The notes beneath the pieces are model-generated. The model made no database searches. It was given only the letters and a program-made list of their open reading frames with translations, and was not told the DNA's origin. The position numbers and the translations under genes were made by a program. A stretch of 61,486 nt of DNA. Origin: Dechloromonas hankyongensis (lineage in GTDB: Bacteria; Pseudomonadota; Gammaproteobacteria; Burkholderiales; Rhodocyclaceae). The DNA is taken from positions 1 through 61,486 of the forward strand of contig NZ_JAKLTN010000009.1 in assembly GCF_022012295.1 (NCBI RefSeq), given 5' to 3'. Below, in pieces: positions 55,352 to 61,486 of this stretch (position 1 is the first letter of the stretch; every line of letters begins with the position of its first letter).

Positions 55352-55428
55352 TGGTCGGAGTGACAGGATTCGAACATGCGACCCCTGCGTCCCGAACGCA
55401 GTGCTCTACCAGGCTGAGCTACACTCCG
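55352..55428 (-). tRNA. tRNA-Pro (anticodon CGG)
   Basis: 77 nt including an encoded CCA. The acceptor stem CGGAGTG pairs with CACTCCG, the D arm has AGCTCAGCCTGGTAGAGC, the anticodon stem CTGCG/CGCAG encloses the loop TTCGGGA (anticodon CGG, reading CCG), and the T arm has GTTCGAATC. A strong terminator follows. Confidence 0.97.
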
Positions 55429-55445
55429 AGGTTCGTTGCAACTGG

Positions 55446-56414
55446 CTAATGATTCCGCTCAACTGCAAAGAGCGGCAATTGTAGCAGAGCTTTTTTGAAC
55501 TGTGAATCCCCCAGGCACTGAATTGATGCTCTGGCCAGTTCCGCCTCCTGCATCGCACGCGCCCGGGCGTGCTCCAGAGCGCCGCTTTGGCGGATGGCGT
55601 CGAGCACCAGCGGGAAGTCGTCGCGACCGCCCTCCTCGATGGCCTTGCGCACGCAGGCCGCCTGTTCCGGGGTGCCGTGCTGCATCACATAGATCAACGG
55701 CAGGGTCGGTTTGCCTTCGGCCAGGTCGTCGCCCAGGTGCTTGCCGGTATCGGCTTCCTGACCCGAATAATCGAGCACGTCGTCGACCAGCTGGAAAGCG
55801 GTGCCCAAGTGCATGCCGTAGGCCGCCAGCGCCTTTTCGACCTCCGGCGAGGCTTGGCCGAGGATGGCGCCGAGCTGGGCGGCCGCCTCGAACAGCTTCG
55901 CCGTCTTGTAGTGGATCACCCGCATATAGCGCGCCTCATCGACATCGGCGTCGTGGCAGTTCATCAACTGCAGCACCTCGCCTTCGGCAATGATGTTGGT
56001 GGCGTCGGACAACACCTGCATGACCCGCATGTTGTCGACCGCCACCATCATCTGGAAGGCCCGCGAGTACAGGAAATCGCCGACCAGCACGCTAGCTGCG
56101 TTGCCGAACATCGCGTTGGCCGTGTCGCGACCGCGCCGCAGCGACGACTCGTCGACCACATCGTCATGCAGCAGCGTGGCGGTATGGATGAATTCGACGA
56201 CCGCGGCCATCTGGTGATGCCGCTCGCCCTGGTAAGCCAGGGCGCCGGCAGCCAGCAGCACCAGGGCCGGGCGCATGCGCTTGCCGCCGCTGCCGATGAT
56301 GTATTCGGCGACCTGCCTGACCAGCACCACGTCGGAGTAGAGTCGATCGCGAATGACCGCATCGACGGCCTTCATGTCAGGCCCGATCAGGGCGTAGATC
56401 TGTTCCAGAGTCAC
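55446..56414 (-). CDS. ispB: Octaprenyl (polyprenyl) diphosphate synthase
   Basis: 322 residues from a GTG at 56414, chosen because VTLEQIYALIGPDMKAV aligns with the IspB N-terminus; upstream ATG codons add an unrelated extension. The first Asp-rich motif is LLHDDVVDE and the second is QLVDDVLDY; GGKRMRP binds diphosphate. It makes the side chain of ubiquinone from farnesyl diphosphate and isopentenyl diphosphate. It lies just upstream of the tRNA on the same strand. Confidence 0.95.
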   Translation of the reverse strand: MTLEQIYALIGPDMKAVDAVIRDRLYSDVVLVRQVAEYIIGSGGKRMRPALVLLAAGALAYQGERHHQMAAVVEFIHTATLLHDDVVDESSLRRGRDTANAMFGNAASVLVGDFLYSRAFQMMVAVDNMRVMQVLSDATNIIAEGEVLQLMNCHDADVDEARYMRVIHYKTAKLFEAAAQLGAILGQASPEVEKALAAYGMHLGTAFQLVDDVLDYSGQEADTGKHLGDDLAEGKPTLPLIYVMQHGTPEQAACVRKAIEEGGRDDFPLVLDAIRQSGALEHARARAMQEAELARASIQCLGDSQFKKALLQLPLFAVERNH

Positions 56415-56550
56415 GGCAGGTAATTCCTTGAAGAAGCGCGGAATCTTAGGGTTCCGGGACAGCCCAGTCAAGGTCGGCAGATCACGGATGCGCTCAGTTT
56501 GGCGGCTCTTTGCTAAACTCTGCCGATTAAACCAAAACAGGCGACAGGGC

Positions 56551-57654
56551 ATGAACATTCATTCGATCGATGCACCAGTAATCCTGGATCGAGAACTGTT
56601 CGAGGAATTCGCCGATGCGCTGACCGACCGCGCCCCGGAAATCGAGCGCGATGTCGCCAAACTGCGCAAAATGCCGGACGACCCCGAAACGACGGCCGAC
56701 CTGTTCCGGGCGATACACAATATCAAGGGCGACGCGGCGATCTGCAAATTCGAGCTCGGCGTCGCCATTACCCATCCCATCGAAACCATGATGGCACGCT
56801 TCCGGGAAGGGGAAATTCCACTTTCCGACATGCTGGCCGAACTGATCCTGCTCGCCGTCGACCGCCTGGAACTGGCTACCGATGCGCTGATCAGCAACAA
56901 GCCGCTGGACAGTCTGCACCTGCCGACGCTTGTCCAGGGTCTCCTCGATGTAACCCAGGAGCCCAGGGCGAAAATTGAGGCGAGCAGTGCCGAGCTGATC
57001 GAAGCCGTCACCGGCTTCCCGCCCGTCATCCCCGACATCGCCGGTCCCGCCCGAAAGAATTCCAAGGCGAAAAGCGAAAACTACAATATCAACAGCGATC
57101 TGCAATTCTTTCGCTCACTCGCCCTGCAGTTCGAAAGCCGCTCGCCGCTGTTCAAGGGGCGCACCATGCGCATCCTTCGTCTGGCCCATGAAACCAACAA
57201 GGCCGGTAACAACGCCGTCGATCCCATCCAGCTGGAAGCCGCTGTCTACCTGCACGATGTCGGCATGATGCTGTTGCCGGAGTCGATCTGGCTCAAGGTC
57301 GGCAAGATGTCGGCCGAAGACAAGGTCTTCCTGCGAAACCACCCGGGATTCGCTGCCGGTCTGCTGCTCCGTATGCCCGGCTGGGAGGCGGCCACCGAAA
57401 TGGTCGCCCAGCACCACGAAATGCCCGATGGCGGCGGCTACCCGAATGGCCTGACCAACAGCCAGATCTGCCCCGGCGCCAAGATCCTGGCCATCATCGA
57501 TGCTTTCGAAGCGGTCATGCTCAAACACATCCATCGCGGCAAGAACCGTTCAGTACTCCGCGCCATCGCCGAAGTGAATGCCTGCGACAACCAGTTTGCC
57601 CCGGAATGGATCGCGCCGTTCAATACCGTGATCCGCAAGACCATCGAGGCATGA
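56551..57654 (+). CDS. HPt and HD-GYP-like two-domain signalling protein
   Basis: 367 residues from the ATG at 56551 (CAGGG nearby). The N-terminal part is an HPt-like domain with FRAIHNIKGDAAICKF (His near 56 is the phosphorylation candidate). The C-terminal part is HD-GYP-like: AVYLHDVGMMLLPESIW and HHEMPDGGGYPNGL keep most metal residues, with GGGYP for DGxGYP. It may link phosphorelay to c-di-GMP turnover. Overlaps tcdA by ATGA. Confidence 0.87.
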   Translation: MNIHSIDAPVILDRELFEEFADALTDRAPEIERDVAKLRKMPDDPETTADLFRAIHNIKGDAAICKFELGVAITHPIETMMARFREGEIPLSDMLAELILLAVDRLELATDALISNKPLDSLHLPTLVQGLLDVTQEPRAKIEASSAELIEAVTGFPPVIPDIAGPARKNSKAKSENYNINSDLQFFRSLALQFESRSPLFKGRTMRILRLAHETNKAGNNAVDPIQLEAAVYLHDVGMMLLPESIWLKVGKMSAEDKVFLRNHPGFAAGLLLRMPGWEAATEMVAQHHEMPDGGGYPNGLTNSQICPGAKILAIIDAFEAVMLKHIHRGKNRSVLRAIAEVNACDNQFAPEWIAPFNTVIRKTIEA

Positions 57655-58418
57655 CGGCAATGGACCGCGAACGTCGCTTCGGCGGGGTTGCCCGCCTCTA
57701 TGGCCAGGACGGCGCCGAAGCGCTGCGTAGCGCCCATGTCTGCGTCGTCGGCATCGGCGGCGTCGGCTCCTGGGCGGCCGAAGCGCTGGCCCGTACCGGC
57801 GTCGGCCGGATCACGCTGATCGACCTCGACATGGTGGCCGAGTCCAATACCAACCGCCAGATTCACGCCCTGGGCGATCTTTACGGCAAGGCCAAGGTCG
57901 AGGCCATGGCTGAGCGTATCCACGCCATCAATCCGGAATGCGAAATTCATTGCATCGATGATTTCGTGACCCCCGACAATGCGGCGACCATGCTCGACCG
58001 CAACTTCACCGCCGTCATTGATGCCATCGACCAGGTGCGTGCCAAAGTGGCGATGATCGCCTTCTGCCGCCGCCACAAGCTGCCCATCGTCGTCGCCGGT
58101 GCCGCCGGCGGGCAGATCGATCCGACCCAGGTGCGCGCCGCCGACCTCAGCCAGACAGTGCAGGACCCACTGCTGGCCAAGGTGCGCTCCAGCCTGCGCC
58201 GGGACCACGGTTTCCCGCGCGATGCCAAGAAGAAGTTCGGCGTATCGGCGATCTTTTCCACCGAAGCGCTGCGCTATCCGGGCAGCGGCGCCAGTTGCGA
58301 TATCGAGCGCGGCCCGGCCGGGCTCAACTGCGCCGGTTTCGGCTCCTCGGTGTGTGTCACCTCGGTTTTCGGTATGGCCGCCGCCGCCCAGGTCGTCAAC
58401 CTGATCGTCAAGGCATGA
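57651..58418 (+). CDS. tcdA: tRNA threonylcarbamoyladenosine dehydratase
   Basis: 255 residues from the ATG at 57651, which overlaps the preceding stop. It begins RRFGGVARLYGQDGAEALRSAHVCVVGIGGVGSWAAEALARTG, the ThiF/E1-like adenylation fold of TcdA (CsdL/YgdL), with the SNTNRQ motif. It cyclises t6A to ct6A in tRNAs. Together with corA downstream it forms a tight three-gene unit. Confidence 0.93.
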   Translation: MTAMDRERRFGGVARLYGQDGAEALRSAHVCVVGIGGVGSWAAEALARTGVGRITLIDLDMVAESNTNRQIHALGDLYGKAKVEAMAERIHAINPECEIHCIDDFVTPDNAATMLDRNFTAVIDAIDQVRAKVAMIAFCRRHKLPIVVAGAAGGQIDPTQVRAADLSQTVQDPLLAKVRSSLRRDHGFPRDAKKKFGVSAIFSTEALRYPGSGASCDIERGPAGLNCAGFGSSVCVTSVFGMAAAAQVVNLIVKA

Positions 58419-59479
58419 GCAAGCCGCGCAAGCTTCGTTCGCGCAAGGCCGGCCTGCCACCGGGGACGCTCGTCCATATCGGTGAAATCAAGACCGCCCG
58501 GACCGCATTTTCGGTCATCGATTTCGATGAGCAAGGTCTGCAGGAACGCCAGTTGCCCGACCCCGCCGCGCTGGCCAGGCAACCCAGACAGCACGCGACG
58601 CGCTGGGTCAACGTTTACGGCGCCAGCAGTCCAGCCGATCTGGCCAGCATGGGTAGCACCTTCGGCCTGCATCCGCTGGTCCAGGAAGACATCCTCAACA
58701 CGGCCCAGCGGCAAAAGCTCGATGCCTATGAGGACTATCTCTACCTAGTCCTCCACCGCTACGAACTGCAGCCCAATTCACTCGACCTGGTCCAGGATCA
58801 GATCAGCCTGGTCATCGGCCGCGACTACGTGCTGACCTTCCAGGAACGCCCGTCACAGACCTTCGAGCCGATACGCCAGCGTCTGCGCGGCGGGCACGGC
58901 AGCTTGCGTAAAGGCGGGGTAGACACGCTGGCCTACTCGCTGATCGACACCGTCGTCGACAGCTATTTCGGCGTCATCGAACAACTCAACGACTACGCCG
59001 AAAACCTGGAAGACAAGATACTGGGCCGCCCCGGCCCGGGCACCCTGGAGGGCATCCACCAGCTCAAGCGCTGCGTCTCCCAGTTGCGGCGCAACCTGCA
59101 CCCGTTGCGCGAGGTCCTGGGCACCCTGCATCGCGATGCCGGCGATTTCTTCCGGGCCGACATCCAACTTTATGTCCGCGATGTCTACGACCACACCGTA
59201 CACATCCTCGAGTCGCTGGAAGACCTGCGCGACCTGGCCACCGGTCTGCTCGACGTCTATCTGTCCACGGTCAGCCACCGGGTCAATCTCGAAGTCCGCG
59301 CCCTGACCGTCGTCGCTACGATCTTCATGCCGGCAACCCTGATTGCCGGCATTTTCGGCATGAACTTCAAGGAAATGCCCTGGCTCGCCAACCCGGAGGG
59401 CTTTAACTACGCTTTGAGCCTGATGGGCCTGATCGCCGTCGTCATGCTCCTGCTATTCTGGCGCAGGCGTCACATCTAG
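58415..59479 (+). CDS. corA: CorA/ZntB-family divalent-cation transporter
   Basis: 354 residues from the ATG at 58415 (ATGA overlap with tcdA). A soluble N-terminal domain is followed by two C-terminal membrane helices and the pore signature FGMNFKEMPW (GMN). The long helical stalk (SYFGVIEQLNDYAENLEDKILG and onward) is typical. It imports Mg2+ or Co2+ as a pentamer; the exact ion is not decided by sequence. Confidence 0.92.
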   Translation: MSKPRKLRSRKAGLPPGTLVHIGEIKTARTAFSVIDFDEQGLQERQLPDPAALARQPRQHATRWVNVYGASSPADLASMGSTFGLHPLVQEDILNTAQRQKLDAYEDYLYLVLHRYELQPNSLDLVQDQISLVIGRDYVLTFQERPSQTFEPIRQRLRGGHGSLRKGGVDTLAYSLIDTVVDSYFGVIEQLNDYAENLEDKILGRPGPGTLEGIHQLKRCVSQLRRNLHPLREVLGTLHRDAGDFFRADIQLYVRDVYDHTVHILESLEDLRDLATGLLDVYLSTVSHRVNLEVRALTVVATIFMPATLIAGIFGMNFKEMPWLANPEGFNYALSLMGLIAVVMLLLFWRRRHI

Positions 59480-59482
59480 GCC

Positions 59483-60430
59483 TCAGGCCTTTCGCCCATC
59501 CAGCCAGACACACAAGCCCTGGGCATTCAGCTCCAGATCGGTCGCCCAGATATCGAGCAAGGTCGATTCCGGCAACAGGCAGCCGTGCTTGCGGATTTCA
59601 GCCAGCAGATAGTCGGCCATTCCCTGCTTGATACGGGCGTGCCGCTGCTCACCGGCGTCCTGCTCAGCCAGCGCCAACGCAACCAGTGCGTCGAGATGGC
59701 GAAGCAATTCGGCGCCCTGGGCCTGAACCTCGGCGACTCGACTGTAGTGCGTCAAATACATGGCTTCCGGCTGCAATGCCATCAGACGCTTGATCGAGTG
59801 GCGCATCTCCTCCGGCTCGAACTGCGTCGGTGTGGTCGTCGGAAAGATGAATTGCCGACCATCGACATCCAACTCACGATAGGACAAACCGAACATGTCG
59901 CCGGTAAAGACTCCGTTGGCCTTTTTGTCGACGATGCAGATGTGGTGACGGGCATGGCCCGGTGTATCCAGGCACCGCAATTCGCGCCCGTTCAATGACA
60001 CGACGTGGCCATCAGGCGCCTCGATGATGCGCTCCGCCGGAATGGGCAGGATTTCGCCATACACGCGGGCCACATACTCAGCGCCATAGACTGCCGTAAC
60101 TCCAGCCACCAGCTTCGAGGGCTCGGCCATATGGCGGGCACCGCGCGGATGGACGACCAGCAGGGCATTCGGAAACGCCTGCATCAGGCTGCCGGCACCG
60201 CCGGCGTGATCGAGATGGATATGCGTCAGGATGACGTAATCGACCGCCGTTTCGTCCAGCCCCAATTTGCGCAGTGCGGCAAGGGCGTTGGGCAGCGCGT
60301 CGTTGCTCCCGGTATCGATGAACGCCACCCGCCCGTTCTCGATCACCATGTGGATGGCGGCCAGGATGGGGCGCACATAGCCGGCATCGAAAGCGACGAT
60401 GCCGTTCCCGTAATCTCTCCAGTCAAACAT
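59483..60430 (-). CDS. Metallo-beta-lactamase-fold hydrolase
   Basis: 315 residues from the ATG at 60430, which has GGAG 7 nt upstream; the ATG at 60436 is too close to that site. The metal motif THIHLDHAGG is intact, with later ligands in PGHARHH and THYSR. It is cytoplasmic, with no signal peptide. The C-terminal helical extension (about 240-310) is typical of a subgroup annotated only as MBL-fold hydrolases. Substrate unknown. Convergent with corA (3-bp gap). Confidence 0.9.
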   Translation of the reverse strand: MFDWRDYGNGIVAFDAGYVRPILAAIHMVIENGRVAFIDTGSNDALPNALAALRKLGLDETAVDYVILTHIHLDHAGGAGSLMQAFPNALLVVHPRGARHMAEPSKLVAGVTAVYGAEYVARVYGEILPIPAERIIEAPDGHVVSLNGRELRCLDTPGHARHHICIVDKKANGVFTGDMFGLSYRELDVDGRQFIFPTTTPTQFEPEEMRHSIKRLMALQPEAMYLTHYSRVAEVQAQGAELLRHLDALVALALAEQDAGEQRHARIKQGMADYLLAEIRKHGCLLPESTLLDIWATDLELNAQGLCVWLDGRKA

Positions 60431-60494
60431 TTCCATACTCCAGCGTATTGTCGCCCCGGATTATACTTGCCCATCCCAACCCGAATTGAACACC

Positions 60495-61331
60495 ATGACG
60501 CACTTTCTGGCCGACGACGGCGCCAAGATCCATGTCCAGATATCCGGCGAAGGCTCGCCTGTCATCATGCTGCATGGCTGGACCTCCAGCCATCAGGAAT
60601 GGTTTCCCTTTCTGTCGGCGCTGAACGCCAGGCATCGGGTCTATCGCTGGGATGCCCGTGGGCATGGTGGACACCATCTCGACGGAAAAACTCCGCCGAC
60701 CGCAGAGCGCATGGCCCGTGACCTAGCCAACCTGATCGCTCATTTCGGGATAGACAAGGCTACGGTCGTCGGCCACTCCATGGGCGCCCTGACCCTGTGG
60801 CAATACATTCGCGATTTCGGAACCGGAAAACTGGCTCGCGCCTGTTTCATCGACCAATCGCCCAAATTGCTCACCGACGATGCCTGGCCCCATGGCATCT
60901 ATGGCAATTTCGACCAGCAGAAGTCGCAGGAAATGATGTCATGGCTGCACTATGACTTTGCCGAAGCCGTCCTGAAACTGACGGCCTTCGGCCTGAACGC
61001 CCGGGCCAGGGAAAAATATCTGGCCGGCGCCAGCGGCTGGGAAAAGTCGCGAATGGCCCTGCGCGCGCAAAATCCCGGCCCACTGATCGACTGCTGGGCA
61101 AGCCTGACGGCGGCCGACTATCGGGATGTGCTGGCAACGATCGACATCCCCTCCATGCTGATCTATGGCGGCGAAAGCAACTTTTACGGCCTGGAGACGG
61201 CGCGCTACGTCGCCAACCAGATCCCGAATGCCCTGTTGCACATCTACGAAGGCACGGATCATTCGCCCCATCAATGGCAACGCGAACGCTTTATGCGCGA
61301 CCTGCTGGCGTTTATCGACGAGACTGCCTGA
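60495..61331 (+). CDS. Alpha/beta hydrolase
   Basis: 278 residues from the ATG at 60495; a TTG three codons earlier is possible. Motifs: HGWTSSHQEW (oxyanion hole), nucleophile GHSMG near residue 96, acid Asp or Glu in MLIYGGES, and His near EGTDHSPHQ. It is cytoplasmic. Members of this fold include esterases and haloperoxidase-like enzymes; the substrate is unknown. A terminator follows at 61448. Confidence 0.9.
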   Translation: MTHFLADDGAKIHVQISGEGSPVIMLHGWTSSHQEWFPFLSALNARHRVYRWDARGHGGHHLDGKTPPTAERMARDLANLIAHFGIDKATVVGHSMGALTLWQYIRDFGTGKLARACFIDQSPKLLTDDAWPHGIYGNFDQQKSQEMMSWLHYDFAEAVLKLTAFGLNARAREKYLAGASGWEKSRMALRAQNPGPLIDCWASLTAADYRDVLATIDIPSMLIYGGESNFYGLETARYVANQIPNALLHIYEGTDHSPHQWQRERFMRDLLAFIDETA

Positions 61332-61430
61332 TTTCCGTCGCCTGTTTCCTAAGGGCGGGCCTCTAGGGCAAGTGCCCTGCCCGGGCCTTCTGAGATTGGC
61401 CAGAGGTTACAGGGCGGGCGATGTATTTCT

Positions 61431-61472
61431 GGCCGGTCAAAGACCGGCCCCCGCCAGTGATCTGGGGGTTTT
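61431..61472 (+). terminator. Terminator region after the alpha/beta hydrolase
   Basis: GGCCGGTC (61431-61438) pairs with GACCGGCC (61442-61449). Overlapping it, CCCCC (61448-61452) and GGGGG (61464-61468) form a stem followed by TTTT. Either could end the plus-strand transcript about 100 bp after the hydrolase stop. Confidence 0.65.
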
Positions 61473-61486
61473 GTAGAGTAATAGTC

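Noticed and set aside
54882..55428. Integrated element at the tRNA-Pro gene
   Set aside because: No integrase is nearby and no duplicated tRNA 3' end was found in the flanking gene-free stretch.

Overview
The window looks like the chromosome of a GC-rich betaproteobacterium, most likely a member of the Rhodocyclales (Azoarcus/Thauera/Dechloromonas-like). This is inferred from codon usage, a multicomponent phenol hydroxylase, an aromatic amine dehydrogenase operon, export clusters with DUF1302/DUF1329/MMPL proteins, and several c-type cytochromes. It carries almost no mobile-element signal. The one clear compositional outlier is an AT-richer ATPase gene at 11701-13794.

Layout. (1) 1-10.7 kb, minus strand: a likely single operon running from a Tat-exported flavin amine oxidase/dehydrogenase and its translationally coupled cytochrome c, through a SnoaL-like protein, DUF1329, a DUF1302 barrel, an MMPL/RND permease and a BNR propeller, to an aldehyde dehydrogenase. 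A divergent TetR gene has a perfect 16-bp palindrome in front of it. (2) 11.7-13.8 kb: a lone AAA ATPase fused to a TOPRIM/DUF4435-like tail, a candidate single-gene PARIS/OLD-type anti-phage protein. (3) 14-22.7 kb, minus strand: an 11-gene amine operon (moaF, two SDRs, APC permease, aauB, mauE, mauD, aauA, two cytochromes c, a membrane protein) encoding a TTQ-dependent aromatic amine dehydrogenase, with a divergent LuxR gene and a nearby EutR-like AraC gene. (4) 25-27.6 kb: LysR, a degenerate metallo-beta-lactamase-fold protein and a DsbA-family protein. (5) 27.6-34.1 kb: the phenol hydroxylase operon dmpKLMNOP with HpaA-like AraC and HpaR-like MarR regulators.

(6) 34.2-54.9 kb holds the most unusual system. 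Five small peptide genes share a 26-residue leader that ends in Gly-Gly at exactly residues 25-26. Three of them are tandem copies. They sit beside a seven-gene operon: FHA-GAF-HD-GYP protein, outer-membrane factor, dual-FHA membrane protein, HlyD adaptor, parvulin, a C39-peptidase ABC transporter carrying two cyclic-nucleotide-binding domains, and a sigma-54 activator. A PP2C phosphatase, a Ser/Thr kinase with a DUF4384 tail, a caspase-SUMF1 protein and two DUF4399 proteins flank it. Matching -24/-12 sigma-54 promoters lie before the peptide array and before the secretion operon. I read this as a sigma-54-controlled, phospho-Ser/Thr-regulated type I secretion system for double-glycine peptides.

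(7) 55.3-61.5 kb is ordinary: tRNA-Pro, ispB, an HPt/HD protein, tcdA, a CorA transporter, a metallo-hydrolase and an alpha/beta hydrolase.

The catabolic genes fit together. Two parallel periplasmic amine dehydrogenases would release aldehydes, which ALDH and the SDRs could process, and phenol hydroxylase would feed hydroxylated aromatics to catechols. HpaA/HpaR-like and EutR-like regulators fit aromatic amine (tyramine or phenylethylamine type) metabolism. All substrate assignments are inference.
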